Shown one piece after another: positions 26,065 to 35,359 of a DNA stretch of 64,000 bases (the first letter of the stretch is position 1; each line of letters begins with the position of its first letter). The position numbers and the translations under genes were made by a program. The notes below the pieces were generated by a model. The model was not told the DNA's origin and did no database searches. It saw only the letters and a program-made list of their open reading frames with translations. The stretch covers positions 1,550,001-1,614,000 of the forward strand of contig NZ_CP017195.1 of assembly GCF_006770285.1 (NCBI RefSeq), in the 5' to 3' direction. Source of the stretch: Lactococcus paracarnosus (GTDB taxonomy: Bacteria; Bacillota; Bacilli; Lactobacillales; Streptococcaceae).

Positions 26065-28548
26065 TTAGATAGCAACTAATTCTGTTTCGATTGTGTCACA
26101 CAATGGATTGAGTTCAGCCACGATACCGTCAATTGTAATCCGTTCAGTTCGTCCAAACGGATCAGTAAAGAGACATTGACCCATAGACATACTAGACACC
26201 CATTTACGTGTTTCTTCTGACTTGACAATACCATGTGTATCTAAGATTAGATCCACCTCAGTTGGCGAGTTAAAGCTAAATAATGTACCAAAACCAGTGT
26301 CATCTATACTCGTATTTGAGTCTCTATGAGATTGAGAGACAAAGACCAAGAAATTATTAAATGAGCGACCTGTCCGTCTCATTTTCATAATAATTTCTTT
26401 ACCAACATCAGTGATATTAAAGAACCACGCTTCATCAATAAAGGTTATTGTTTCTTTCTTATTCTCAGAGCCAAATTTGTAACAGAATTGTCCTAAAGCG
26501 TATAGCGCAACCAGAGACTGTCTTTGGTTTTCAGTGATATTCGTTTCACTCGTCGGTAATTCAAGACCAGTAACTTCAATAATTGTGATCCGTTTTGACA
26601 TACTGATTGCTTCATTTTGACCGTCCGAGAAACAAAGAGATAAAGTAGAGTTACTCATTTTTTCAAGTAGTAACTCAGCAGTAATTCTCACTCTATCCGT
26701 TTGACTCTTAGTGAGGGCTTCCATGATATTTTTAGTACCTACTTTTTCGCCATTTTCACGTAAAATAAGATATTTCTCAATCATCTGTAAGAGTTCTTTT
26801 TCAAACTGTTCATTTTGTTTCAAATCGTAAAATTCGCCTATCATAGAGACAATCAAGTTTTTAGCTTCCTGTCCTGTCAAAAATACAAGTGGATCAAGCA
26901 CACCATGATTTTCTGATTTTTTAGCGTCAACTGTTACAAAATGAATTTGTTTGATATAATCACAAATTTCAGGGTAAAGACCTTTACTTTCATAGTCATG
27001 TAAAATCTTAAGAAATTGTCTTCGGACTTCTGCTTTAGGGTCAAAGTAGAGGACTTTCGTTTTTAAGATACTATTCATGATGAATGTTTGCTTAACAAAG
27101 AAAGATTTACCCATACCCATTTGACCTGTTACTTTAACAAGTCCATCAAAACTGATTTTTCCCTCTACATCTAATTTGTTAGCTTGTAACAGATTGTAGT
27201 AGACACAGTTTTTTGAATTTTCAAGTGCTTCTTTCAAGCCACCAGACCATCGCTCAGCCCTCGAATCAACACGACCCATATAAAAACCAACATCAGACCC
27301 TACTTTTTGACCAGTAAAAAACAGACTTTCCGCAAAGCCTGCCATTGTCGTTGTCTGTAAGTATCTACGTTCATTTTCAAATAACGGCTCAGTCAATCTA
27401 TGTTTGTAAAAGAGATAAACTTGGTCATCTTTTGCACGTGCCAATTTAATTTGCCATTTTTTAAAATTACGCATGGCAATTTTTATCTTTTCTTGTAAGC
27501 GGTCAGAATCATCATCATAGATAAATAGTGAATGAAGATAAGAAATAACTTTCTCGCCACGATTTGATTTTTTGACTAAATCTTCTGAAAGGGCTTCTGC
27601 TTGACCAATTTCATCACGAACAATCCCATTTCTCATGGCAATATCATAGTTTGTCTTACTATGCTTTTGTTTAGCACGGTTAGCACGTTGTAGCATAGAG
27701 TTGAAGCCATTCTTTTTAGCAAAGATAGCTTTTGTTTCTACTTCTGTTTCAAACCCTAATAAGCGTCTTTTTTCCATAAAATGGTTATAAGACAGATTAG
27801 CAGGTGGTACAGTAATCGGTAGAATGGCTAAGTAGGTTTTTTGCGCACCGTCAGATAAAGTAATCAAACCGTGATGTTCAAAACCAACTTTTGAACTACC
27901 AAAATTACTGATATCATTTTGAACTTGAATCACTTCAAGTTCTTTGTCAACCCACATACCACGTGAATATTGACGGTTATTAATAAATATTGTTTGGTCT
28001 TCTTTTGGTATGTAAGCATTAAGCGGTAACAAGCCTTGATAAATTTCATGATTGAGTGCTTCAAAACGTTCATACCAATCGTCATCAAAGGTTATACTTG
28101 ACCCGATACTTGCCATCACTTTATTTGAGAAATCAGTGATCGCTGTTTTTAGGCCATCTCTAAAATCAAACGTGACATGATTATTTCTAAGCGGTATCGT
28201 CAGAAAATACTTGTCTTGTTCTACTTTACCGATTTGTTTTTCCAACTCCTCAGCTTGTCTTCTCATCGTGTATAAAGCAAATGGTTTGGTATCTTCTGCT
28301 AAGTCTTGTTCTAAAAATTGATAATTATGTGTGGCTTTAGTAGAAAATGGAATCGTTGAGAGTTCAAAGCCACCGAAAACTTCTAAATCAGATAAGGTAT
28401 CAGCTACCAAGTCCTTATATTCATTTTTCAATGTAATATCTACTGTATTAATAATTGTTTCGGGAACTTCATACATTGCATAGACATCAAGATTTGACCG
28501 TAACATCAAATTGCCGTGAAAAGCAACAATCCCATTTCTTTTATTCAA
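26065..28548 (-). CDS. Conjugation ATPase, VirB4 family
   Basis: 827 residues, the usual size of VirB4/TcpF-type ATPases (Tn916 Orf16). Walker A is GQMGMGKSFFVKQ (about residue 472-485) and Walker B is TITFIDEAWFFNI. The later motif RRTGRSFNNFLVFVSQSHRD is also typical. The protein energises assembly of the type IV channel on the inner face of the membrane. It follows the TcpE-like gene by four bases. Confidence 0.94.
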   Translation of the reverse strand: MNKRNGIVAFHGNLMLRSNLDVYAMYEVPETIINTVDITLKNEYKDLVADTLSDLEVFGGFELSTIPFSTKATHNYQFLEQDLAEDTKPFALYTMRRQAEELEKQIGKVEQDKYFLTIPLRNNHVTFDFRDGLKTAITDFSNKVMASIGSSITFDDDWYERFEALNHEIYQGLLPLNAYIPKEDQTIFINNRQYSRGMWVDKELEVIQVQNDISNFGSSKVGFEHHGLITLSDGAQKTYLAILPITVPPANLSYNHFMEKRRLLGFETEVETKAIFAKKNGFNSMLQRANRAKQKHSKTNYDIAMRNGIVRDEIGQAEALSEDLVKKSNRGEKVISYLHSLFIYDDDSDRLQEKIKIAMRNFKKWQIKLARAKDDQVYLFYKHRLTEPLFENERRYLQTTTMAGFAESLFFTGQKVGSDVGFYMGRVDSRAERWSGGLKEALENSKNCVYYNLLQANKLDVEGKISFDGLVKVTGQMGMGKSFFVKQTFIMNSILKTKVLYFDPKAEVRRQFLKILHDYESKGLYPEICDYIKQIHFVTVDAKKSENHGVLDPLVFLTGQEAKNLIVSMIGEFYDLKQNEQFEKELLQMIEKYLILRENGEKVGTKNIMEALTKSQTDRVRITAELLLEKMSNSTLSLCFSDGQNEAISMSKRITIIEVTGLELPTSETNITENQRQSLVALYALGQFCYKFGSENKKETITFIDEAWFFNITDVGKEIIMKMRRTGRSFNNFLVFVSQSHRDSNTSIDDTGFGTLFSFNSPTEVDLILDTHGIVKSEETRKWVSSMSMGQCLFTDPFGRTERITIDGIVAELNPLCDTIETELVAI

Positions 28549-28552
28549 ATTT

Positions 28553-28927
28553 TTACTCCTTATAATTTTTAATCATGATACCTTGTGAGAGGTAATGTGT
28601 GTCGCTTCTTCTGCCATAGATGAGCCAATAAATAATCTTATCCCATAAAAATCTATGAAAGAATTTACCGTCAATTTTCAAGTCAGCTACTGGGTCAGCA
28701 AAGTTCCAAGCAATTAAAGCTGAGAAGATAAATGCCCAAGAAATTGAAAAGAAAAACAAAACTTTCCAAAAAATAAGCATTGATAAAACAAACTCTAGTA
28801 TGAGATAAACTGCCCAAGCTAATTTTTTTTCGCCAATCAGTGGCAATGGTGGTAGATAAGACGGTGCTTCTAAAGAAAGCTGATAGGAGAAGGTATCTCT
28901 ATCAGGGTATCTATCTTTATCTTCCAT
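28553..28927 (-). CDS. Conjugal transfer protein TcpE-like
   Basis: 124 residues with two central membrane helices (about 36-80) and a positively charged C terminus (RFLWDKIIYWLIYGRRSD). Size, topology and place directly before the VirB4 gene match TcpE (Tn916 Orf17). It is a membrane component of the secretion channel. Confidence 0.8.
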   Translation of the reverse strand: MEDKDRYPDRDTFSYQLSLEAPSYLPPLPLIGEKKLAWAVYLILEFVLSMLIFWKVLFFFSISWAFIFSALIAWNFADPVADLKIDGKFFHRFLWDKIIYWLIYGRRSDTHYLSQGIMIKNYKE

Positions 28928-28928
28928 A

Positions 28929-29159
28929 TCACAACTCCCCTGAAAAACTATTGATAATCTTACCTAAAGCACTAATGACAGTAGTAATAATAGCTTCCCA
29001 AGCACTACGAGAGGATGAACTTACAATACTGGCTACAAATAAGCCAATTAAGGCAGTCCAAAGTGCGTCTACTTTATTGCCTTTAGTGAATGCTTTCAAA
29101 GCACCAATACCACAGGCTAATATAATGAGAACTGCGACTACATTTGATACATTATTCAT
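28929..29159 (-). CDS. Small TcpD-like membrane protein
   Basis: 76 residues with two hydrophobic stretches (about 6-24 and 33-50) and a Ser-rich turn. It lies between the TcpC-like and TcpE-like genes with one-base gaps. Small two-helix proteins of this kind (TcpD) occupy this position in clostridial and streptococcal conjugation operons. Confidence 0.65.
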   Translation of the reverse strand: MNNVSNVVAVLIILACGIGALKAFTKGNKVDALWTALIGLFVASIVSSSSRSAWEAIITTVISALGKIINSFSGEL

Positions 29160-29160
29160 A

Positions 29161-30378
29161 TTATTTTTCCTTTTCTACTTTAAAATAATTTTGTGAGACA
29201 CCATGCGTTAATGTTTTGACAAACCAAGTGTCGCCATTTTTCTTGACAACTAGCTCAAAGTTTTCTTTATGAACTGACCCGAGACTATCTTTGAAAGAGA
29301 GTGTCACAACTGCGTTTGTTGTACCAGATGACCCTTTCGCATAATAAGTGTAAAGTAACTTATCAAACTTATAGCCTTTTATACCAACAATATCAGCACT
29401 CATTGTCGCAAGTGTTTTATCATCAGTGGTATAGGCAGTGAAAAAGGCTTCCAAGAACGTATCAAACTTTTTAGATTCTTTTTCAGTATAATCTTCTGTT
29501 TGTTTAGTCAAAGCCTGTTTTTTCGTATTTTTTCCTTGTAGCTCACTTAAAGCCGTCACAAATGGTGTATCTGACACGTAAAATGTATCATTTTTACTAG
29601 CAAACGGTACGTTAAATTCTACTGATTTATCAAGCCATTTACTATCTTTGTCATCAGGTTTTTCTTTGACTTGATAAGTCACAACATAGACAGCCACATT
29701 GTTTTCAATCTTTAGCAAGGTACTAGAGACTAGTTTCATATCACTTTTATTTTCAGGTAGATAAGTCATGCTTACATTGTTTCCAAAGTATTGTGTCAGA
29801 TTTTTTGAATAGTCTCCTGCATTTTGCATACTATAATTGAAATATGTTTTGATAAAGCTAGTCATATAGACATTGACTTTATTGTCTGTTTCACTCAATA
29901 AGCGCTTATCTACCTCCGCTGATACATGAGGTCTTGATAGGGCTTTTGACTTTACCATGATAGATAAAGTCAGTGACCCCGCAGACAAAGCTAATAGCGT
30001 TGCGATCGTGCCATAGACAATGACCTTGCTTTTGAAAGTACCAGACCCTTTAAGTGTGAACTTTTTCTTAGGTTTACTGGCAAACTCAACCGTTTGTTTC
30101 TTTGTATTATCTGCTTTAGGTGGTAGTAACTTGTCTTTTTTAGTCTTGATTGCTTTTAACAGCCCCTTTTTTTCCTTTTCAGGTACTATTTCAGGATCTT
30201 TCTGTTTCTCATCAAAACGTGCAATCAATCGTTTAGCTTCTGATAAAGTAAATAAGTCGTCAGGTTTGACATCTCCAAACGCTAATTCTTTAGCAACTAT
30301 GATTAAGTCACTTACCCTAATTCTTGTCTCAGTAGCAATATCACTTAATTCATAGTAAACTTCTTCTTGTTTACTCAA
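29161..30378 (-). CDS. Conjugation channel protein TcpC-like
   Basis: 405 residues. A basic cytoplasmic part with a predicted N-terminal helix-rich segment (1-120) is followed by one membrane helix (about 128-148). Two extracellular NTF2-like domains make up the rest (about 160-270 and 290-405). This is the TcpC layout (Tn916 Orf13), a VirB8-like scaffold. The cytoplasmic part is longer than in classical TcpC. It overlaps the XRE gene upstream by four bases. Confidence 0.85.
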   Translation of the reverse strand: MSKQEEVYYELSDIATETRIRVSDLIIVAKELAFGDVKPDDLFTLSEAKRLIARFDEKQKDPEIVPEKEKKGLLKAIKTKKDKLLPPKADNTKKQTVEFASKPKKKFTLKGSGTFKSKVIVYGTIATLLALSAGSLTLSIMVKSKALSRPHVSAEVDKRLLSETDNKVNVYMTSFIKTYFNYSMQNAGDYSKNLTQYFGNNVSMTYLPENKSDMKLVSSTLLKIENNVAVYVVTYQVKEKPDDKDSKWLDKSVEFNVPFASKNDTFYVSDTPFVTALSELQGKNTKKQALTKQTEDYTEKESKKFDTFLEAFFTAYTTDDKTLATMSADIVGIKGYKFDKLLYTYYAKGSSGTTNAVVTLSFKDSLGSVHKENFELVVKKNGDTWFVKTLTHGVSQNYFKVEKEK

Positions 30379-30722
30379 ATTTTTTCACTCCTTTTCATAT
30401 TATTTATTTTTTCTTGAAATAATAAAATTTCAGGTATTGCATTTCTAGCTTCTAAAATCATAGTCGCTTTCTTGACATACTCATCAATATTATCATGACT
30501 TATTTCTAGTTGAATTTCCAACTCAGTACCAAATAATTGGGGAGCAGTTGCATTAAAGTAGCGAGCTATTTTATCTAAATTTGAAAAAGTTGGATAACCT
30601 GTACCCAATTCAATTTTAGATATTGTAGCTTTCCCAACCCCAATATGATCTGCCAGTTCCAATTGACTAATATTTTTCATTTGTCGTAATCGAGTTAAAT
30701 TTCTAGCAAAATTTTCTATCAT
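30375..30722 (-). CDS. XRE-type regulator inside the transfer operon
   Basis: 115 residues with a clear helix-turn-helix of the Xre/Cro class at 5-60 (LTRLRQMKNISQLELADHIG, then VGKATISKIE). The rest is a short acidic helical tail. It sits between the adhesin gene and the TcpC-like gene. It overlaps the latter in four bases, an unusual place for a regulator in a Tn916-type operon. It may adjust transfer gene expression downstream of the adhesins. Confidence 0.8.
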   Translation of the reverse strand: MIENFARNLTRLRQMKNISQLELADHIGVGKATISKIELGTGYPTFSNLDKIARYFNATAPQLFGTELEIQLEISHDNIDEYVKKATMILEARNAIPEILLFQEKINNMKRSEKI

Positions 30723-30792
30723 ATACTCTCAATTTCTAAAGGGCTTCGCACCCCTTTTGCACACTCAGCTAGTTGTGGTTTAGTCGTAACTT

Positions 30793-33700
30793 TTATTTTT
30801 TGAGTTTGGACTTGATAGACACAAAAGTTTTTGCGATCGCATTATGTTTCAAGAACCCAATGACCGAAATAATCACAGCACCTAAAATACCTAAAATAGT
30901 AGCCTTGGCTTCACCTGTCATAGGAAGACTAGGTTTCGCAGGTGTCGGTGTTTCAGGCGTTTTAGGTTTTTCACCATACCATTTGTCATGGTCACCAACA
31001 TCTTTACCAGAGATAGCACCTTTAGCAGATACTGTCGCTTCATCACCATGTGTTTCGCCATCAGCCAACTTATCAAGCGTACCAGTTGCTTCGACATAAG
31101 CGTCTACTGGTAATTCAAGAAGTTTACCATCAAGTTCAAACTCACCGTCTTTATTGATAGTAAGCGCCTTACCTTGATAAGTCCACTTAATGTCTTTGAC
31201 ATCTTGTTTGCCCTCAATTGTTTTGTCTATCACCTTAACATGATTCAGAGTTTCAGTGCCATTGTTAGTGACACGGAAATTGATTGTTTGGGCTTTATCA
31301 GTTAGCTTAACAGCAGTCGCTTTCGTGTCTGCATCACCTTTCCCCAAATTATCATCTTTATCGGTATTGTTACCTTGACCTGCTTGTGGGATCTTTTCAG
31401 ACGATTTTTCAATATCAACAGATGGTTTTTCTGGTTTTGTTGGTACTTCTTTATCAGTCAGGTTTATCTTTGATAAACTAACAAACGGTACATCACTAGA
31501 GACACTACCTGCCACAGTACCCTTAATATTCTCGTTCTTACCGCCCACATTATCACTTTGTGAGAATGTACGTGTTGAGAATGGTTTTGAGAAGTCTTCA
31601 TGGTAGCTTGCGGAAATTGTGATAATATCTGTTTCTGGATCAGTTGTCATGTGGATATAGATAGGTTTGATTAGATCATAGCCTTTAGGCGCAGTTGCCT
31701 TATCTTCAGATAGTTTCCAGTCGCCATAGACAAGCTCAACGTTTGCATAACCATCTTCATCACCTTTAATACCAGTTGTGATCGTTTGTGGTTCAGATTT
31801 AGTACCATTAATAGGTGTCAAATAGAACTTAATATCATTAAAACCACTTTCAGCACTTGCGCCTGAAATTTCAACTTTTTTCTGAATTGAAATTTTAGCT
31901 TTAATCACTTGTTCAAGTGATTTAGATTGAGGAGTGATAATAGTTTGTGTTTTATCATCTTTCTTCTTAATCTCGAATTCATGAACTTCCTTATCAGAAG
32001 CATAACCTATAGGCGCATTGATTTCCTTAAAGCCATAATGTCCAATGCCAAGATTACCAACATAAGCATTGAATTTCTTACCATCGATACGGACAACAAT
32101 GTTATCACCATGTGATACCTTTTTACCATTGATAACTGACTTAGTTACTTTTTCACCAGAAATCAATTTAGCATTTGGTTTATCAGACCATTTAACAGGA
32201 TCTCCTTTTTTATGAGGACTTGACCCAGTACTATCATCCAGATAAATAAGGGCATACTCAGCACCTTTAAGTTCTGCTTTACCCTGGCTTTCAGCTTTAC
32301 CAGTATCTTTGTCAAGTTTTAAAAGTTCGCTCTCACCTTTTATTTCTTGATTTGTACCAAATGTTTGACCAAAAATAATTTCTGTTTTTTGATCTTTATA
32401 AGATAAAGAAACTGTTTTTTTAGCAAAAGTATTCACGAAACCATTTGAAGCTTTCGTTTCAGTAATATCGTAAGTTCCTAATGGTAAATTATTAATCGTA
32501 GCCTTACCCTCTTTGTTTGTATCAACAAAGTATGTTTTACCATCAACCTGATTGGTCAGCTTAAACGTATTCCCCTCAAGACTATAGTTCCCATTCCAAA
32601 GACTAGTTCCTGACTCTACACCAGATTTTGAAATAGTAACTTGACCTGTAACTGCCACATTTTCAGTAGCAGTGGCATTTGTAACAATTGCTGTATTTTG
32701 ATCTTTGTAAGTCAATTCAGCTTTGTAAATTTTGTCATTATATGTCATACCAGATTTAGCAGTAACTGATGTAGCAATTTCTTGAACATTATACTTTCCT
32801 AGAGGTAACATTTTTGTTGATGCATTACCATCTTTATCAAGTGTCACAACATCAGAATATTTACCATCTTCTGATGTCACCTTATACTGTATGCCTGAAA
32901 AACTATAATTCCCATTAGGAAATGTTTTTCCATAATTTTTAGCTTGTTTTGAGATAGTAATTTTACCAGTTACAGCATCATTTTTAAGTTTATCTTCTCC
33001 GATGGTAGTTGTTTTACCTGCTTCAATCGTGAAGTCTAGATCAGTACGCTGTGTTTGACCAGTTGATGACCAAGCACTTGATTTTTCACGTAAGAAGTAA
33101 TCCCCTGCAGGCAACACCAAGTCGTTCATTTTACCGTTACTGTCAACTGTAAAAGATTTAAAAACTGTAGAAGTTCCTTTTTTATAAACATCAAATGCAA
33201 GTCCTGTAAAATTATAGTTGCTATTAGGTAAATTGTCTCCAAATTGATTAGTCGTTTTATCAACGTTTAATTTACCAGTTAGATCAATGAATTTAAAAGT
33301 CATTCCTGCTTTAGTTGGGTAGATATATGAACCTGATCCGCTATATCCACCACTTGTTTCTAAAAATTTGAAACTTCCTTCATATTTTTGACCAACAACT
33401 AAAGTTAGTTTCGCCGTCTCATAACCACCGTAACAATTTATGGTCCCCGATTTATAGACACCACTATTATCAAAGATAAGTTTGTAAACTGTTCTAATCG
33501 TACCGTTTTCTGTGCCAACATGGTCTCTTACAATCTCTCCCTCAATAATAGTATTATCAGCATTTTTTGATACAGTTGGTTGATTAATACCGAGTTGAGC
33601 AACATCTCCTTGATTATGTCCATCTGCTGAATGTGAATATTGCGAAAATGCTTCAACAGTAACATCAGATATTGCCTTCTCACTAGACGTATCAGCATGT

Positions 33701-33867
33701 GCAATCATCATATGTGACAGTGAACCACTACTAGATACTAATACAACTCCACCTGTTGCTAGTGCTGTAACTATTAAACCAGCACAAAGCCATTTTTTGC
33801 CTGATTTCCATTGACGAAATCGTGTTTTTGTAGTTTCAGGCATAATTTTTTCTTTGTATTTTTTCAA
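30793..33867 (-). CDS. LPxTG surface adhesin of the ICE, CnaB repeats
   Basis: 1024 residues. A long signal region with a membrane helix (about 28-46) is followed by the GGYSGSGSYIYP-type domain (70-195). Three CnaB-like repeats start near residues 198, 300 and 407, each with (F/L)PN-NY-x-F-like starts (for example YGKTFPNGNYSFSG). A SpaA-type domain follows, then a Pro-rich stalk and the sorting signal LPMTG near residue 981 with helix and basic tail. Start is TTG at 33867 after AAAGGGG. Sortase would link it to the wall. In conjugative systems such proteins promote cell contact; I infer that role. It is preceded by an attenuator-like terminator. Confidence 0.82.
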   Translation of the reverse strand: MKKYKEKIMPETTKTRFRQWKSGKKWLCAGLIVTALATGGVVLVSSSGSLSHMMIAHADTSSEKAISDVTVEAFSQYSHSADGHNQGDVAQLGINQPTVSKNADNTIIEGEIVRDHVGTENGTIRTVYKLIFDNSGVYKSGTINCYGGYETAKLTLVVGQKYEGSFKFLETSGGYSGSGSYIYPTKAGMTFKFIDLTGKLNVDKTTNQFGDNLPNSNYNFTGLAFDVYKKGTSTVFKSFTVDSNGKMNDLVLPAGDYFLREKSSAWSSTGQTQRTDLDFTIEAGKTTTIGEDKLKNDAVTGKITISKQAKNYGKTFPNGNYSFSGIQYKVTSEDGKYSDVVTLDKDGNASTKMLPLGKYNVQEIATSVTAKSGMTYNDKIYKAELTYKDQNTAIVTNATATENVAVTGQVTISKSGVESGTSLWNGNYSLEGNTFKLTNQVDGKTYFVDTNKEGKATINNLPLGTYDITETKASNGFVNTFAKKTVSLSYKDQKTEIIFGQTFGTNQEIKGESELLKLDKDTGKAESQGKAELKGAEYALIYLDDSTGSSPHKKGDPVKWSDKPNAKLISGEKVTKSVINGKKVSHGDNIVVRIDGKKFNAYVGNLGIGHYGFKEINAPIGYASDKEVHEFEIKKKDDKTQTIITPQSKSLEQVIKAKISIQKKVEISGASAESGFNDIKFYLTPINGTKSEPQTITTGIKGDEDGYANVELVYGDWKLSEDKATAPKGYDLIKPIYIHMTTDPETDIITISASYHEDFSKPFSTRTFSQSDNVGGKNENIKGTVAGSVSSDVPFVSLSKINLTDKEVPTKPEKPSVDIEKSSEKIPQAGQGNNTDKDDNLGKGDADTKATAVKLTDKAQTINFRVTNNGTETLNHVKVIDKTIEGKQDVKDIKWTYQGKALTINKDGEFELDGKLLELPVDAYVEATGTLDKLADGETHGDEATVSAKGAISGKDVGDHDKWYGEKPKTPETPTPAKPSLPMTGEAKATILGILGAVIISVIGFLKHNAIAKTFVSIKSKLKK

Positions 33868-33886
33868 AGAATCCCCTTTCTGATAT

Positions 33887-33917
33887 AAAAAAAAAGAGAA
33901 ATCAATAACGATTTCTC
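33887..33917 (-). terminator. Terminator between the two surface-protein genes
   Basis: Perfect 8-bp stem GAGAAATC / GATTTCTC, 6-base loop, then nine U on the leftward strand. It lies after the gene ending at 33960 and before the adhesin gene, so it can reduce expression of the adhesin and the transfer genes behind it. Confidence 0.7.
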
Positions 33918-33959
33918 CTAGTTTAGTTTTTCGACTTTTCGGTCAATATTTACTTACAT

Positions 33960-34574
33960 TTACTTATATTTATCAAAATAAGAAGGATCTGTTACTTTTT
34001 TAGCTCCAGTCGGTACTTCATATTCATGACCATCGGGCGCAATATAATTACCTGTCCCACCTTGTGGTTGTGGTTGTGGTTGTTGAGTAACCGTTGCTTG
34101 TGCCTGTTCGGCTTGAGCTTGTTGAGTAGCCGTTGCTTGTGCCTGTGCTTGTTGAGTAGCTATTGCTTGTTCAGCTTGCGCTTGTTGAGTAGCCACTGCT
34201 TGAGCCTGTGCTTGTGCTTGTTCGGCTTGAGCTTTATCAGCTTCTGCCTTGGCTTTGGCATCGTTATCAGCCTTTTGTTTAGCTTCCATATCAGCCTTAA
34301 GTTTGGCTTGTTTTTCAGCTTCTACCTTAGCTTTGGCTTCACTTTCAGCCTTTAACGCTTTTGCCTTAGCTTCCTTATCAGCTTTTAAGTGTTTATCAAG
34401 GTTAGCTTTTTTATCAGCTTTCACTACTTTATTTTTTGAGTCAGCTAATACATCTTTATTATGATTTTTCACAACAAGAGCAGTACCGCCACCTAGCAAT
34501 AACAAAATAATTGCCCCAGTCGCAACTCTCTGTTTTAAAGTTGTTTGTTTGATTTTTTCTACTAAATTCTTCAT
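33960..34574 (-). CDS. ICE surface protein, Lys/Ala/Gln-rich coiled coil
   Basis: 204 residues. The N terminus (VEKIKQTTLKQRVATGA) and membrane helix (about 18-36) resemble those of the protein at 21534-22256. Residues 45-115 are a highly charged KAEAEKQAK-type coiled coil. Residues 115-170 are repeats of AQAxATQQAQAEQ. The C terminus is a short conserved-looking tail (YIAPDGHEYEVPTGAKKVTD). It is exported and anchored by its N terminus. The role is unknown; a spacer or contact protein on the mating surface is possible. Confidence 0.65.
   Translation of the reverse strand: MKNLVEKIKQTTLKQRVATGAIILLLLGGGTALVVKNHNKDVLADSKNKVVKADKKANLDKHLKADKEAKAKALKAESEAKAKVEAEKQAKLKADMEAKQKADNDAKAKAEADKAQAEQAQAQAQAVATQQAQAEQAIATQQAQAQATATQQAQAEQAQATVTQQPQPQPQGGTGNYIAPDGHEYEVPTGAKKVTDPSYFDKYK
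34080..34235. repeat. Imperfect tandem repeats in the coiled-coil gene
   Basis: Units of about 54 bases with the core GCTTGTTGAGTAGCCGTTGC repeat about three times within the gene for the Ala/Gln-rich protein. Such in-frame repeats (unit a multiple of three) can change length by recombination without breaking the frame. Confidence 0.6.
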
Positions 34575-34620
34575 AATTTTTATCCGTTCTAAGCAATAAT
34601 TGCTATTAACCCATACCCCT

Positions 34621-34648
34621 ATTATACCATATACAACAAGGGTTTACA
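34621..34648 (-). promoter_or_regulatory. Internal ICE promoter before the surface-protein genes
   Basis: TATAAT (34621-34626) with TGTAAA 16 bases upstream (34643-34648) reads leftwards, about 45 bases before the start of the coiled-coil protein. The 160-base gap here is the largest gap within the leftward module between 20 kb and 37 kb. This suggests a second transcription unit for surface proteins and channel genes. Confidence 0.5.
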
Positions 34649-34733
34649 GCGTTTTCAACACTTTGTTATTGTTGTTTTTTACTCCTTTAACCATACTTAA
34701 TACCCACTAATTTCATAACGATCGCTTTCTACA

Positions 34734-35003
34734 TTATGGAATAAAGCGACTAACAATAATCAAAGAACCCAATACCATTAATTCTTCTTTTGATAAATCA
34801 TATAATTCATAATTATCATAAATACTTTTTGTAGATTGAAACCATACATCATCTCCATATAAATCAACAACTTTATCAATCAAACTCAAGGTATCATTGT
34901 TTTTTATAGATTGAACGATCTCAGTTTTTACCGTTTCAATATCAAAAATTTCAACTGCTAACTGATTTTCTACACCAGTTTTAGTTTTACCTGTTACTTG
35001 CAT
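34734..35003 (-). CDS. Small ICE protein of unknown function
   Basis: 89 residues starting MQVTGKTKTGVENQLAVEIF. I chose the ATG at 35003 because it follows a GTAGGAAA site identical in style to that of the next gene upstream; an earlier ATG would begin inside a hairpin. The protein is acidic and soluble. It ends about 160 bases before the promoter region of the surface genes. No family recognised. Confidence 0.55.
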   Translation of the reverse strand: MQVTGKTKTGVENQLAVEIFDIETVKTEIVQSIKNNDTLSLIDKVVDLYGDDVWFQSTKSIYDNYELYDLSKEELMVLGSLIIVSRFIP

Positions 35004-35037
35004 AAATTTCCTACTTTCTATTTTGCTAGTATAAGAG

Positions 35038-35062
35038 CGCAAACTTCGACATTTGCGCCCCT
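35038..35062. terminator. Possible attenuator hairpin
   Basis: Inverted repeat GCGCAAA / TTTGCGC with an 8-base loop between two small ICE genes. There is no strong U-run on the leftward strand, so it may be an mRNA processing or stability element instead of a terminator. Confidence 0.35.
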
Positions 35063-35086
35063 TGTCTTAAAAAAGACCTAAGTCTT

Positions 35087-35311
35087 TTAATCGTATAATT
35101 CACGCAAGCGATCAATCAAAATATCTAATTCTTCATTTGATAATTCACAGGCTCCAGATACTATTTTAGATATCAAATTGGTATTTAACAGATTTTCATG
35201 AATTTCAATTTCATAATCATCTTGAACAATTCGCCCAGTTCCGTATACACCTTCACGTGCATTTGCCAAAATGTGCTCAGGGACATCTCCCCATTTTACA
35301 GTTACAATCAT
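35087..35311 (-). CDS. Small ICE protein of unknown function
   Basis: 74 residues, acidic, starting MIVTVKWGDVPEHILANARE. The C terminus (LSNEELDILIDRLRELYD) forms a predicted helix. The AGTAGGAAACT ribosome binding site matches that of the next gene downstream. Soluble; no known domain. Confidence 0.55.
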   Translation of the reverse strand: MIVTVKWGDVPEHILANAREGVYGTGRIVQDDYEIEIHENLLNTNLISKIVSGACELSNEELDILIDRLRELYD

Positions 35312-35359
35312 AGTTTCCTACTTTCTATTGATTAAAATAATCCCCCCTGTCAGTCAACC

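Noticed and set aside
34080-34235. CRISPR-like array
   Set aside because: The repeats are in-frame coding repeats of unequal similarity with no unique spacers, and no cas genes are present anywhere in the window.
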